From assembly GCA_900128565.1 (NCBI GenBank), contig LT635928.1, positions 1 through 44,779 of the forward strand: a stretch of DNA of 44,779 nucleotides. Direction: 5' to 3'. Numbering within the stretch: the first letter of the stretch is position 1; every line of letters starts with the position of its first letter. Made by a program: the position numbers and the translations under genes. Under the pieces are notes generated by a model. It did not search any database and was not told the origin of the DNA. It was given only the letters and a program-made list of their open reading frames with translations. This DNA is from Stramenopiles sp. TOSAG23-6 (taxonomy: Eukaryota; Sar). This document shows positions 10,801-22,600 of this stretch, in pieces.

Positions 10801-10986
10801 ATTGTTAAAGTAATGACGTACAAATGTCTTGATTGTATGAGAGGGAAAACGCAAAATAATCTTGAAGAAGTTCTATGTAACGATTCACAGAACAGAAGAG
10901 TTACTGATTTAGAGAGACAAGTTAGTTTTCAACGTAATGCTACAAATAATACAGATGAGACGAAATATTCTATTTTACCCAACTAA
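7826..10986 (+). CDS. plasma-membrane H+-ATPase, P-type (P3A)
   Basis: Exons are 7826-8394, 8487-8591 and 8691-10986, giving 989 residues. The pump exports protons and energises secondary transport at the plasma membrane. Landmarks: the cation-ATPase N-domain; SALTGES actuator loop at the end of exon 1; CSDKTGTLT with the phosphorylated Asp at residue 331, almost the same position as Asp329 of Arabidopsis AHA2; [43 protein letters not shown] split here only for length; then the C-terminal membrane segments. The C-terminal tail lacks an obvious 14-3-3 site. Intron 1 is GT-AG. Intron 2 is introner copy B, whose removal gives AMM-VGETENVG, ungapped against AHL-VDSTNQVG of AHA2. A start at 7748 is the alternative. 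Confidence 0.95.
8395..8486 (+). other. canonical GT-AG intron in H+-ATPase gene
   Basis: The 92-bp intron starts GTAAGT and ends CTCAACAG. Joining gives ATV-R-PGD, matching the P-type ATPase TGES...PGD spacing. It lacks the palindrome/TACCTAAC block of the introner family and so serves as an internal control for normal splicing in this gene. Confidence 0.93.
8592..8690 (+). mobile_element. introner-like intron, copy B (H+-ATPase intron 2)
   Basis: The 99-bp intron starts GTATGTTTT and ends CAAAATACAT. The middle carries TTTTGTACCTAAC. It contains an in-frame stop, so it must be removed. The exon join is ATGAT/GGTTGG (phase 2), fixed by ungapped alignment to plant H+-ATPases. A 3-base ATG repeat at the two edges allows several equivalent cut positions, none of which ends in AG. 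Confidence 0.9.
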
Positions 10987-11048
10987 TTGTTATCTACAAA
11001 TAGTACAGATGAGACGAAATATTCTATTTTACCCAACTAATTGTTATC
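10941..11048. repeat. 54-bp tandem duplication across the stop of the H+-ATPase gene
   Basis: Units 10941-10994 and 10995-11048 are almost identical (two differences). The first contains the last 15 codons and TAA of the ATPase; the second lies in the 3' UTR. The rest of the 10987-11289 convergent spacer is AT-rich with no other feature seen. Confidence 0.92.
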
Positions 11049-11289
11049 CGCAACAAAATGGGGTAATGTAATAAAGTCATCAACTCGTCAACTGTGTAAA
11101 GGTGGTTTCAAGTGATAATAATGAAAATCGAGAATTGTTTGATAAATGTATTTACTTGAGTGCCTTTCCACAATGGAAGATTTTATATGTAAAAAGTATG
11201 TTATATGTAGAAAGTTTTATTGATTCATATTGTTACTTCCTGTCAATTTTTTATCCAATACAACAAAGTACCATTATCAATCATATGAA

Positions 11290-12747
11290 TTAAGCTTTGT
11301 CTTTTTTAGCCTTCTTTTCTTTTTTAGCTTTCTTTTCTTTCTTCTCTTTCTTTTCTTTCTTTGCCTTCTTAGCTTTCTTAGCTTTGGGAGCATCAGGTGT
11401 GGCCTCAGCTTTGCGTTTTGTTCCAGCACCTAAGGAAGAGTCACTCGCATCATTATATGAACCATTCTTAGCTGGGCTTACAATATCCATATTAGTTTGA
11501 CGCTTAGATGCTGAACCAGATAATGAAATATTTGCACCACCATCCATTTGTCTTAATCTGTCTTCGACCTTTGCTCGCATTTCAATACCACAAGAATTAT
11601 CTGAGGTTTCACTGAGTGCATCTATACGGATCGCAAGAGCTGATTTAGCAGCTAAAACACGTGAGATCTTACCCTTATTTTTTGGAGCTGCTTGACCAAT
11701 AAGTGATGCATGATAGATTAATCCATATTTTGGTGTATCACTCTTTGTCTTGAGAGCACGAAACAATGCTTTCTCAGCACCAAGAATTTGAACAGTAGAC
11801 GCAGGCTGTTTAGCAAGGTTCAGCAAAGAACCAGCATGAGCAATTAACCTTGCTCCTACTAACTCACCGACCATAACAGTAAGATTAGGAGCAATAGCAT
11901 TCATACGAGCTTTTAAATAATCACTCAACTGAGCACGATAATCATAAAGACCAACAACTTGTTCACATAGAGTTTGGACATTTTCCAAATCTTGAGCGGT
12001 AACGTCGACACCCATAGATATTGCTGCAGAAGACTTCAAGTCAGCTTCAACTTGTTCGTCAGCTAAAATATCAGAGAAATCCATTTCATTAATTCCTTTA
12101 CGAGTTCCCAATTTGAGCACAATTTGAGCATATGAAAGATTATCCAAAACAACCTTTTGCATCTCTGGAAAGTGCCAACCGTACCATTCCTTAACGCGCA
12201 TGGCGTATGTGTTGATTTCTTTATCAAGGTCGTCCAACAATCCAATTGCTTGGACAATCATCGTGTCAACTTTGTCAGGTGAAAACTTTAATTTATAACG
12301 AGATAAACTATGAGAAAGAGACAATGCCATTTGCTGCATATGTCCTTCCTCGAGACCTTGAATGAGTGAAGACATTTGAGAACGAACACCTCGTACAAGT
12401 TCATTAACCATACGGTTTGACTCACACATGATACCAAGCTTTTTCTTAATCAAACCACCAACTTTTGCATCACATACTGCAAGTGTATCAGTAAGACCCT
12501 TCTTGACAATATGCTTTTTCAAAAACTTTGATAAAGGTTTGTCTAAAGTGCTCTCTACAAGCGCAGTAGCAGCTGCAACTGCAGCTTTCGAGTCATCGAA
12601 TTTATTGAACGCACAAAGCTGTACTGCTTTGTTTGCCTTTTCCGCGGTAGCAAAGTAATCCATTACATTATCTGCATCTTTAAGTACATTCTCATCTGCC
12701 ACTTTGAAAATGGCTTGACCAGCAGCTGTTTCAAATAGAAGAAGCAT
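11290..12747 (-). CDS. NOP58: NOP58, box C/D snoRNP core protein
   Basis: The 485-residue protein starts at the ATG giving MLLLFETAAGQAIFKV, which aligns with the standard NOP58 N-terminus; the in-frame GTG at 12786 is upstream leader. It scaffolds box C/D snoRNPs that guide rRNA 2'-O-methylation in the nucleolus. Order: N-terminal NOP5 domain; coiled-coil (DLDKEINTYAMRVKEWYGWHFPE, about 145-170, shown here in part); Nop RNA/15.5K-binding domain with NLTVMVGELVGARLIAHAGS (about 285-305), ILGAEKALFRALK and TPKYGLIYHASLIGQAAPKN; then a disordered tail ending in KKAKKEKK-type repeats, as usual for NOP56/58. The FETAAG start distinguishes it from NOP56. It is divergent from NOP10. Confidence 0.96.
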   Translation of the reverse strand: MLLLFETAAGQAIFKVADENVLKDADNVMDYFATAEKANKAVQLCAFNKFDDSKAAVAAATALVESTLDKPLSKFLKKHIVKKGLTDTLAVCDAKVGGLIKKKLGIMCESNRMVNELVRGVRSQMSSLIQGLEEGHMQQMALSLSHSLSRYKLKFSPDKVDTMIVQAIGLLDDLDKEINTYAMRVKEWYGWHFPEMQKVVLDNLSYAQIVLKLGTRKGINEMDFSDILADEQVEADLKSSAAISMGVDVTAQDLENVQTLCEQVVGLYDYRAQLSDYLKARMNAIAPNLTVMVGELVGARLIAHAGSLLNLAKQPASTVQILGAEKALFRALKTKSDTPKYGLIYHASLIGQAAPKNKGKISRVLAAKSALAIRIDALSETSDNSCGIEMRAKVEDRLRQMDGGANISLSGSASKRQTNMDIVSPAKNGSYNDASDSSLGAGTKRKAEATPDAPKAKKAKKAKKEKKEKKEKKAKKEKKAKKDKA

Positions 12748-12992
12748 TGTTAAAATACAACGCCAAAATGATCGCCGTATATTCACACCCGTCTTGTTTT
12801 TACTAATTATTCACTGACTCTCCTCGCAAAATTGTTTGTACGAAAATTTCCTACGTAAAGAACATTACCCGGTAACAAGAGTCTCAAAATCGAGTGGGTT
12901 CATTTTTCAAGAAAACTTTTGTCAAAGTACGAGAAGCTGCACTGATTTTACACTACGTGCAGCAGTGTGAAACCAAGACACATCGTAGGAAG
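12748..12992. promoter_or_regulatory. shared divergent promoter of NOP58 and NOP10
   Basis: 245 bp separate the two start codons. The piece near 12835-12885 is slightly richer in GC (TTACCCGGTAACAAGAG). No recognised box was identified. The arrangement would allow joint control of a box C/D and an H/ACA snoRNP core gene. Confidence 0.6.
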
Positions 12993-13187
12993 ATGCACCT
13001 TATGTATTATCTCGGCCCAGATGGTAAGCGCGTTTACACGCTTAAAAAAGCTACGCCAACCGGAAAGCCTTCAGATTCTGCCCACCCAGCACGATTCTCA
13101 CCAGATGATAAATATTCTCGCCAGCGCATTACTGCAAAGAAACGTTTTGGAATGCTTTTGACTCAACGAGAGAGGGAATCATATTAA
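12993..13187 (+). CDS. NOP10: NOP10, H/ACA snoRNP core protein
   Basis: The 64-residue protein has the same length as human NOP10. It begins MHLMYYL and contains [25 protein letters not shown] and [10 protein letters not shown], all hallmarks of the family. NOP10 binds the dyskerin pseudouridine synthase in H/ACA snoRNPs and, in animals, the telomerase RNP. The reading frame is open upstream to 12894, but the family start is the ATG at 12993. Intronless. Confidence 0.97.
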   Translation: MHLMYYLGPDGKRVYTLKKATPTGKPSDSAHPARFSPDDKYSRQRITAKKRFGMLLTQRERESY

Positions 13188-13573
13188 TACTTCTAACGAT
13201 ATAGATTGTACAAAACAAACACTTATTATATGTCAGTTCATTTTAAATATATAAAACACTACTGCTTTCGGCGGAAGGAGGTTTAATGAATCCGACAATT
13301 TTTTTTGCCTTTGCGTTTAGTTTAGGAACCTTTCATAAAGAAAATAAAGTTTCTTCAAAATACATTTCATTTTAATAACTACCTCCAAATAATATCGAAA
13401 AAGGTACAATCTAAAAGTTAACAATATGATAATTTATAATATAAGCAACAGATATATACCTTTTACAAAGTTTTCCTCACAAACACACCATTATAAAAAT
13501 TCACCACAACACATGAAAATTACACATGAAAATTGATCCAAAATATAATAAATATTCTACCGATAGAAGTCTA
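13188..13573. other. convergent 3' spacer, no gene seen
   Basis: 386 bp lie between the 3' ends of NOP10 and the RBR ligase. AT-rich apart from a short GC-richer patch (GGCGGAAGGAGG near 13270). No tRNA-like boxes, repeat or ORF of note. A small non-coding RNA cannot be excluded by eye. Confidence 0.45.
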
Positions 13574-15313
13574 TTATTTAGTGGGTGAAACAAAATAATG
13601 TGAACTCGTCAATCCGTTTTCAATCCCTGTAAGCAAATTTAACCTAAATTTCTTCGAAACACGAGCAAAATTTGTGATTTGTGTTCGATGATCTAAAAAT
13701 AGTTTTCGATCTTTTAGTTCAGGTGCGAGAAAAGTATCCAACGGTTTTTCAACTAATTCATGCAACGCTTCTGTATTAACTTCAAGTTTTTCTTGCATAT
13801 GCTCAAAAAGATTCTTTTCCTCACCTTTTTCGAGATAATATCCAAAGACATAGGTCCACTGAAGAACTCGTCGAGATTCAATTACTTGAAGCGCAGCTTC
13901 TTTGAGAAACAAAACTTCTGATATATTATATCCTTTATCATGTAATAATCGCTCCATTTTCTTTTCAATATCTGCAAGGCTGCGTTCACCAAAAGTACGA
14001 GCACGGCGATGATTCATGTATCTTTCGAAGTAATGCATATAACGTTCTAAATCATGTTTAGCCATTTGCCTTTTTGACTCAAGTTCTTCCAATTTTCCAT
14101 CTTTTTGTAATTGATCGTATCTATTGCATTTATAATAACCTCCAGTATCGCCACCGTGTTTAGACCAGTCTCCCATGCACATCCAACAAAATTCAAACCC
14201 ACAACCGCCAGCACGCGCCGAACAAGTCATGTGATTACAACCTTGATTTTTTTCTATTGGCTTTCGACACTTCGGACATTGCTTAGTATTTGCCATGATC
14301 CAAGTGACATTTTCACTTTCTGCGCTATTTTTAATGCTCCATTTCTCCATTTGCTCACATGTCGCAGGTCTATGTGCTTCATCTTTACATTTAAAACAAT
14401 ACATATTACCACATGGGCATCGTATATCATATGAACCACCACCAGGAAGATATGATAATAAATCGCATCGCGGAGCTGTACACCATGCTATATCACGATT
14501 TTCATCCGCAAATGAACGCAACACATACCTTTCAAAAGTCTCCAAAGTATTTTTGTCAAGATAACGTTCCCAAAGTTCTTGAGTTACAGCATGGCCGCAT
14601 TCGTGCATTGGACAGCTAAGATAAATACTATTTCTTCCTGTTGTCACTGCAACTGTACAGTGGTCGGCCCAACAATCAGAACAAAAACGATGNCCACAAC
14701 TTAAAGCACTTGTATTTTTTGCATCTACAGTTTCAAGACAACAAGGACATTCCATTTTCACAGCTTTAGGTGGTGACGCTGGTGGCCACTCAGGATCAAA
14801 ACCGACTTTTTTGACAACTTGAGTGGAAGAGTCAAACCATTGTTCTTGAAGCTTATATGAATTCCACTTGAAAAATCGAAGCATAAGAGCAGCNTATTGT
14901 ATTGAGAATATTGAAAAATAATTGGATTAATGAGTAAAAAATAGACATAACATGTTAGTAAAAGCGACTATTGATATCAAAAAACAATGAAACAGTGTTT
15001 AAAAGAAAAGTCAACATCTATAGAAATAAACAGCACGTACCTGCGTCTTTGTCCAACCCATTAGATCAACCATTTCATTCACTAACTTATTCTTTCGCTT
15101 GAATAACATCTTAATTGTAAATATTTTATACGATTCTGTGCGAAGTAGAATTGGAGGTGTCGACCCGCCACCCTCATCACTCATAAAACCAGCCTTGGCC
15201 TCCGACTGTCCTTCGCCATCATATGAACCCACGGAACAATCTCCATCACTATCGTTATACTCGTACTCCATTTCATCTATATCCTCCTCATATTGGTACT
15301 CGTCTTCCGACAT
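13574..15313 (-). CDS. Ariadne-type RBR E3 ubiquitin ligase
   Basis: Exons are 15041-15313 and 13574-14893, 530 residues. An acidic Ser/Glu/Tyr/Asp N-terminus leads into the ubiquitin-associated-like helix region MVDLMGWTKTQ-AALMLRFFKWN, formed exactly across the intron. RING1 (CPCC...CxHRFCSDCW), an IBR with CPCGNMYCFKCKDEAHRP, and RING2 (CPKCRKPIEKNQGCNHMTC...CGFEFCWMC) follow. The catalytic Cys of RING2 is the one in GCNHM, as in ARIH1. The C-terminal Ariadne helical domain is present (RYMHYFERYMNHRRAR...). These ligases take ubiquitin from the E2 onto their own Cys and usually work with neddylated cullins. One RING1 codon contains an N; Gly is expected. TTG upstream of 15313 is not a start. 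Confidence 0.95.
14894..15040 (-). other. canonical GT-AG intron in RBR ligase gene
   Basis: The 147-bp intron starts GTACGTG after CAG, has a perfect TACTAAC branch site and ends ...CAATAN. The last base is the ambiguous N at 14894, and G (minus strand) is required to make AG and restores the frame. It lacks the introner palindrome. Confidence 0.85.
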
Positions 15314-15514
15314 CGGATTGTTGACTTTTTGGTACAAGTGTCAACAACTTTTCAATGCCGTGATGATTATTATTATTGAAATATGACTATATAGCTATAC
15401 TAGCATAGATGGAGAGACCCAAAACTTGGAAATTTCCGTGCGCGCAGTTTCAGAAGGGGTGCGCGCACTCAAAAAGGCAGGTTTGTCCTTACAGTTACTT
15501 TTTGTCATTTTTGG

Positions 15515-18500
15515 ATGATACTACTGAATATAATATATTCAATTATGGAAATATGCGACAAGCAAGAGGCATCTCAAGCAAAATACAAGGAAAAGAAGTA
15601 TAATTATGATGCTTTAATTGATATGGCACGTCAAATACCAACAAAAAAAAGTCCAAATAAGAAAGTCATATTTCACTTCTCGAATGAAGGTCTAATTGAT
15701 GAATTGGCATCATTTAGAAAACCCAAAAACAACATAGAGCTAAACAACGATAAAAAATCAATCCTACCGAAAGATTTGTTCACATCAATAACATATCCTA
15801 TGAAAAGTAATAATGCAAAGCAACAACGAAATCATTATCATAAGCAGCAAACACAAACCTCAAAGGTCGTTGACAACGAAGAGCGTTTCAAAGAGCTATT
15901 CAGACAGACTATTGATTCGAAACTTGGAATATGCCGGAAAATCTTGGAAAAGAATGCTTCGATTTTTACTTATAATAAATCGAATAGCAATAATAAAACA
16001 AAGAAGAAAGGTCCTACTTGGAACAAAGCTATAGAACATCAATTTTTAGTATTTCGAAAAGCTGTATTTCGTGTAAGTTCTTCTAAACCGTTTTCAACGA
16101 TGCTTTGCTTTCTCATTTCTCCACAACATACTAGTAAGACTTCCGAGGAAGGAAAACCTATACTTGATACCAATGATGACACTTTTTCCAATGAGTATCA
16201 AGACATGGCGGAAGATAAGAGACTAAAATGCATTGCAGAGTTGAATCAAATTTGTGTTCAAATCAAGGCAAATGGCGAAAGTGACTCAAGTAATAAACAG
16301 AAAAATTTCTTGAATAATCTTTGGCAGAAGATAGACACAAATTCGAATGAAGCAGTTTCAATTAGAGAACTTTATGATTTTTTTGAGAAAACTTTTCCTC
16401 CACTTGCTAATAGAAATATCCTTCAAAAGGCATTAAATTCTACTGTGTCTGAAAAAGATACAATAAATAATACAAAATATCCTACTAGGAAAAAAGAGCA
16501 TTTCATTTATCAAAAAGACTTATTTGCAATGTTGAAAAATATTCAAATATACAGCAATAATTATCATAAGATTCAACAATCAAGAAACACATTACATAAT
16601 ACTCTTCGGAAAATTCAAAATCAAGTTGATAGTCTTCAAGTAAAACCTCATGAAAGAATGTTTTATTTGCGAGTAGCAAGACAAATTGATGGAGATCACA
16701 TGCATCGTCAGCACGTAAAGCAATTTTCTCAGAAACATGCTAATTTAGACGATTTTGTTAGTAAAGAACATAGATTAACTGTAGAGCAATTTATGGATTG
16801 CAGGGCAAAATATTTCCGACAAACGAGGCAGAAGTCCCAAAAGAAAAATAAAACAATCAATGATAAGAAACATAAGGCAAAGCAAATAGCAACAAAACGT
16901 AGCAAATTTATTGATGACAAGGATAAAGTTCTACGAAAGTTAAACAAGTTGACAGACCATAGAATATTATCACCAACGCGAAAAATTGAGATTGACGACA
17001 AAGTTACTAAAGTAGACTATAGTACTAAATTTTCAGCAACAACAAAACGTCCAGATGAAACGCTCTCTCCGTTTCTCGACCAACCATTTTTAGGTGAATA
17101 TTTTCCAATAGAAAATCTAGCGATACCAGAACATCATGTTTCCCTGGGGGTATGTTTTATTTTTTTTCAATTTCGAATTTATTTTTTTTGATACGAAATT
17201 TCGTACCTAACAAATTTTACAAAAAAAATATTTTTTCACAATATATGTTCATACAAAATCACCCAAAGGTAGTAAAAGTATGATGAATAATTCTACATCA
17301 GTTTTAGTCGGTGGTGGATTAAATGCAGTAAAAGGAATACAATTGATAAAATCTCCACAAAACCGAGATCCATTGGAGTTGATGATAAAACTTGGTTTTG
17401 AGTATACAAAATGCGTGAAAACATATGGTGGTGGTAAAGCATTGAAAGCTTTTACACAAAGAGAGAAAGAACTATTTGATACAAATGCTACAATTATTCA
17501 AAAGTATATACGTCGTTTGCAATGCATAAATTGGAAATATAGTTTACGTGCTTTACAGACACCTATAGTACTAAGATATGCAATTCATCGGCATTGCAGT
17601 AACTCAATGTTTTTAAAATTACATGATGTTAGAAATATTCTTCAGTATCTAGGTATTTGCATTTCTGAAAGAAATGATAACAAGGATATATTATCTGTAA
17701 GATATCATGGCCCGTATTTATATATGGACTGGGTAGAGGCTAGATTAAATGAACAAAAAACTAAAAATGAGGTGTCGGATATAAATGATGTATTTAATGT
17801 GGATTCCGAAATATTTTATTATTGGTGCAGGAAAAATGTCAGTCATATACTGATACAGCAAAGTATTACAATAAAAGGTACAAATAATAGTCTAAGTGCA
17901 ACTTGTCGGGAGGAAACAAAACTAAATCTATATAGTAAATATTTTTGTAAAAGGCGAACTGAAAATATCCAGCGAGCAAAGTCTGTAATTCGTGGTGCAA
18001 AAGACTTTTTACATTCACATCCAAACATTAGTTTTACATCAAAACTTGAAAATATTTCTAGTGGTCTGGATCGAACTGAAATAAGACAAAGTCAAGTTGA
18101 TGAGTTCAATATATTGCAACTAACACTTAGTGCTCCAGGAAGATTATCTCTTAGTATCACAAATAGCCCAAGAAATCAATCTAAATCAAATATCAAGGGG
18201 AAAATAAAGAAAACATTTGAAGACGAAAATGGTGAAAAACGGCAGTGGTTGGCAAGGAAGAACGCGAATATGTATTTAAAAGACAGAGGTTGGAAGAGGA
18301 AAAGTAAAATATCAAAGTGCAAAGAAAAATTAGATACAATAAAATATTGTAAAGAAATTAAAGAGGTCACAAATGAATTATCACATGTACCAAGTACTTT
18401 CACTCAAACAATGGTAAATTCTGAAGCTCTTGATACAAAATATTTCTCTCCAAAAAAACATCACGAAGACAAAAGTAATAATAAATTTTGTAATGTTACG

Positions 18501-19481
18501 ACTCATGATACAAATGACAAAGGAAATGATAGAATGAATGATGATAGTTTTATTTGTAAGAAAACTACTGAAACTAAACCTTCAGTGGAAGCTGAATTAT
18601 CATCTTATGATCTTGTTGATCAAATTCGTAATATTATGATGGAAACAGAAACGTTATTAGACACAAAACGTAATGCAATATTATTAGAGAGGAAAAGAGA
18701 AAAAAAGAGAAAATCTAGATTTAAATTACAGAGTACTGAAGGAACAAAAGCAGCAACTTTGCGATTAAAAGCACGCAAAATTGAAAATGATTCAAAACAG
18801 AATGAAATGCGTATCAAATCTGAAAAATTTCATAAAGAATCTGCGGATAAGTATACGGTTGAGTTACAACGAAAACTTNAAATACAACAACAATTAGAAT
18901 TAGAAGTTCGTGGCATTTCCCAATTAGCAGAGAAATTAGCAATTGAAAGCGCAAATAATGGGCATAAAATATCGGACACAATTTGGTTTGCATTGACGAA
19001 TGGAAATTCAGAAAAAAAGTCTGTTTCACTTGACAAAGTCATAACATTTGTCAAACATCGATGGTCATTACTTGATGATAGAGCAATGCTTCGATTAGCG
19101 TATCAAAAGACTTTAGCTGAAGATGATCAAGATTTGTGTTTACATGTGGATATTGCTGATCTTGAACTTAACACGAAATCAATAGATAAGACACATCAAG
19201 TAAGGAAAAAAATATGTAGAGGTATAAGTAAAAAACATCTACCAGTACTTTTCACAAAAATTACTATGGCTTGCTCAAAGTATTTAAACGTACAAGTTAG
19301 AAATCTATTGAAAAAATCTACGACAAAAATAAGCAAAAACACTGAAGAGTTAGAATATGATAGGCAGATAGAACAATTTTCTTCGTTGGTCAGAGAATCA
19401 GATATGAAACCCGAGATGAAAATGATTGATAATTTAGTAGAAGAATTATGGAATAATCCTGATAAATTTCAAAAGAAATAA
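15515..19481 (+). CDS. large EF-hand/IQ-motif protein, possibly cytoskeletal or flagellar
   Basis: Exons are 15515-17149 and 17247-19481, joined across introner copy C, giving 1289 residues. Near residues 265-300 there is an EF-hand-like unit with loop DTNSNEAVSIRE. Soon after the intron, an IQ-type calmodulin-binding motif (ATIIQKYIRRLQCINWKY) is visible. The remainder is Lys/Asn-rich with charged helices, including a coiled-coil stretch near 18640-18910. The start could instead be the ATG at 15545. An upstream ORF at 15409-15603 with three clustered cysteines may belong to an extra 5' exon, but no convincing splice join was found. No enzyme domain is recognised; a calcium/calmodulin-linked structural role is inference only. 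Confidence 0.75.
17150..17246 (+). mobile_element. introner-like intron, copy C
   Basis: 97 bp, starting GTATGTTTTATT and ending CACAATATAT. It carries the full TACGAAATTTCGTACCTAAC block. Upstream and downstream frames differ by one base, and removal of 97 bp (1 mod 3) joins SLG to VHTKSPKG in phase 0. The three nearby AG dinucleotides (ending at 17268, 17272, 17278) all leave the wrong frame. Confidence 0.9.
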
Positions 19482-19694
19482 AAAAAAATAACACGAAATC
19501 TGTAAGACCGTTACGTATACGTCTGAGTGTAGTAACGGATGAGTCGGTACCTTATATATAATAATTATATACAAGTAGTATTTGATTTGAGATTTTTTCA
19601 ATCTTCAACTTCAACGGTAAAGAAAACACCTTGATATCATCACCCCCCCCNGATTTTGAGTATATTCAAGAGAGGAAAAGTATTATTTTGTAAA

Positions 19695-22600
19695 ATGAAG
19701 AATCGGAAATATTGGCGAATATTTATAGTATTAGCCATTGTGGAGTTTAGTTCATGGTGTTTCGCGGGTGAAAAAGAATTTGTTGACAAAAAGTGTGCAG
19801 GGGGTGTTGTTAAACCAACAATAACAGGTATTCAACCTGCCGAAGGTCCAGCAACTGGAGGTTCAGTGATTACCATTACAGGTGATTTTGGCACAATTGA
19901 TCCTGGTGATATGCTCACTATTACAGTCAATAGTGTAATGTGTGGAAAGGTAAAAGAAGGTGGTGTCGTAAAGTCACTTTATCGGTCGAAAACAGAACTG
20001 GTATGCGAAACAAAGAAAAGTGATGTTAATAAGGATGAAACACCAGCAGAAGTGAAAGTAAAATTTTTAAACGATGACGATTATAAAGCTGTAACATCTT
20101 TTAAACTTATCCGATGTAAACCGGGTACCTTTGCTGATATGTCCGCAACTCCTTTTAAGTGTTCCACTTGTCCTGGTGGGAAATATTCGACAACGTCTGG
20201 TCAGACTGCATGTCTTGACTGCCCCGCAGGAAAATCGCGCCTAGCTTCTTCCTCAGACCACACAGTATGTAATGACTGTCCTGCGGGTTATTTTCAATCC
20301 GAAACTGGGAAAGAAACGTGTGAGAAATGTTGGCCAGGTTGGTATAACTCTGTCACAGGTCAATCTAAATGCAAAATGTGTGCAATAGGCACTTATAACC
20401 TTGTTTCTGGTTCAGCTTCTGAACGAGCAAGCAGTTGCTTAGCATGTCCTACGGGAGCATTTTGTCCCGGTGGTCCTGTAATTATTCTAACACAAGGATA
20501 CTGGAGAGATCGTTCCGTAAAATATTTAGCATCTGTTCATAAATGTGACAATACAGGTTGGGATGAGCGTTGTGGAGGACTTACTGAAGCTAACGTTGTG
20601 GAATATCTTGCAAAATTCCAAGCTGCAGAAATGAGTGTTGAAAATTACGGTCATGGAAATTATGCATTAGTCGATGAACCATTGGATGTTACAATACAAT
20701 CTAATCTAGGATATTCTATGAATCAAATACTTCGGGAAATGAAAATGCCGGAGAATAAATGTGGTACAGGGGCAATAGGGGTATTATGTCATGCATGTAA
20801 TTCAACAGCAGGTTATGTTCCTGGTGACGAAACTGGTAAATGCATTAGTTGTGACAATTCATTAAGTGATGCAACATTAATTCAAGCAGGTATATTAGGT
20901 TGTCTCGTTCCTTTTTTTATAGTCTTCTTCTTTGTACAAGTCATTAAACGACCACCACCTAGTGCTAGAGACCCTAATGATATAAAGGCAAACAATAGAA
21001 TCCATCATATTCGACATGAACTTAGTCGACATGTTGATGATCCTGAAAGATTATTTCAAGCAATGATGCGTAGTGCAGATGTTGCAAATGCAGATTTAAA
21101 AAAAGATGGTGTCTACATCACAGATGATGTTGATGCTGAGATGAAAAAAGCATTTGAAGATGCTGATTTATCTGATGAAAGTGAGATAAACCAAAAAAAG
21201 GAGAAGAAGAAGAAGAAAAAGAAGAAGAAAAAGACCCAGGATAGAACTGGTATTGGCTTCAACAGTGATGGAGAAGAATTGAATATTGGCATGGATGAAT
21301 TTAAACGTGTTTTACTTCAACATATTTACTCCGAACAAGCTCACCAAGAACGGTTAGAGAGAAAAAAACTTAAAAACAAAAATGGAAAAAATATTACCAC
21401 CAAAAATAATGATAGCTCAAGCGATGACTCAAGCGATGACGACTTTGCAAAGTCATTAAAAGAATCATTAGCTGATGCTGATGTCACAAACAAAAGCAAT
21501 AAGAAACCTACAAAACGGTTAACTGTTCCTTCGGACGCCGAACTAAACGCTCTATTTCATTGGATCGACAAGGATGGAAGTGGCACTATTAGTTGGTCTG
21601 AACTTACAAATCAATTAAAAACTACAAAAACAGTAAAAGGTATGAGTGCATTGGCAATTGAAAAGGGTAGACGAAGTATAGCATTAAGTCTTCAATTAGG
21701 TCAAAGAACAACAACATTAGCTGCAATGTTAAATGGCAAAGCAAAGCTGGCTATTAGTTACATGCAAATTATATCTCAATTTGATATAGTTACAAATATA
21801 AATTGGCCAACTTCGTATACAAATTTTATCGCAGGCTTAAAACTGATAAATATTGATATCACCGGGGCTTTTACTACAATTGATTCGTGTTCCTTTACAC
21901 TTCCGTTTTGGGCAACATTCCTTGGTCACCAGTTATTATTTCCTATCATATCTCTACTCTTATTAATTTCTTATTATGTTGCAATAGGTGTAGGTTCATG
22001 TAGTGCATGGAGCATAGCTAGAAAACTCAGATATAAAGTTGCTACTGGAATGTCAACCAAGGTCATGGACGTCAGAGGGAATGATTCAATATTTGATGGT
22101 ACTGAAAACTTCCCGTCTAAAGATTTGATGTGGGATAGAATTGTTCAAATTCAAACATTTACTTTTTTTCTTTTGTTTCCCTCAATTGCAACATCAATAG
22201 TGAACATGTTTTTTTGTGTAGATATCGATGGTACAAAATATTTATATGCTGATAAGAGTGTGCTATGCTCAGGGAGTAGTTATACGTATGTGATACTTCT
22301 TGCAAGTGTCAGTTTTGTGGCATTTCTCATAGTGATACCTGGATTATACTTCAGATTACTATACACACATAGGAATGAAATATGTCGAGATGATCGTGAT
22401 ACAAATGGTTCTGAGGAATATCAATCAATTAGACGAAAGTATGGTATGTTATTTAGACAATATAACGGTGAAGATTGGTATTATGAATTTGTGGAAATGA
22501 TCAGAAAGTTTCTTCTCACTGCAGGATTGTTAGTAATGCCTGATGATTATACTATATTAACAGGTATTATAATAGCATTTATTTTCGCCACTATATTAGC

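Noticed and set aside
12894-12992. N-terminal extension of NOP10
   Set aside because: The frame is open, but NOP10 is 64 residues in human and the family N-terminus begins at MHLMYYL.
13188-13573. snoRNA or tRNA between NOP10 and the RBR gene
   Set aside because: No convincing box C/D, H/ACA or tRNA A/B boxes could be seen; a covariance-model scan would be decisive.
15409-15603. Small ORF with clustered cysteines upstream of the EF/IQ gene
   Set aside because: Could be a 5' exon, but no splice join to 15515 with the right frame was found, and 64 residues without a known fold are weak evidence.
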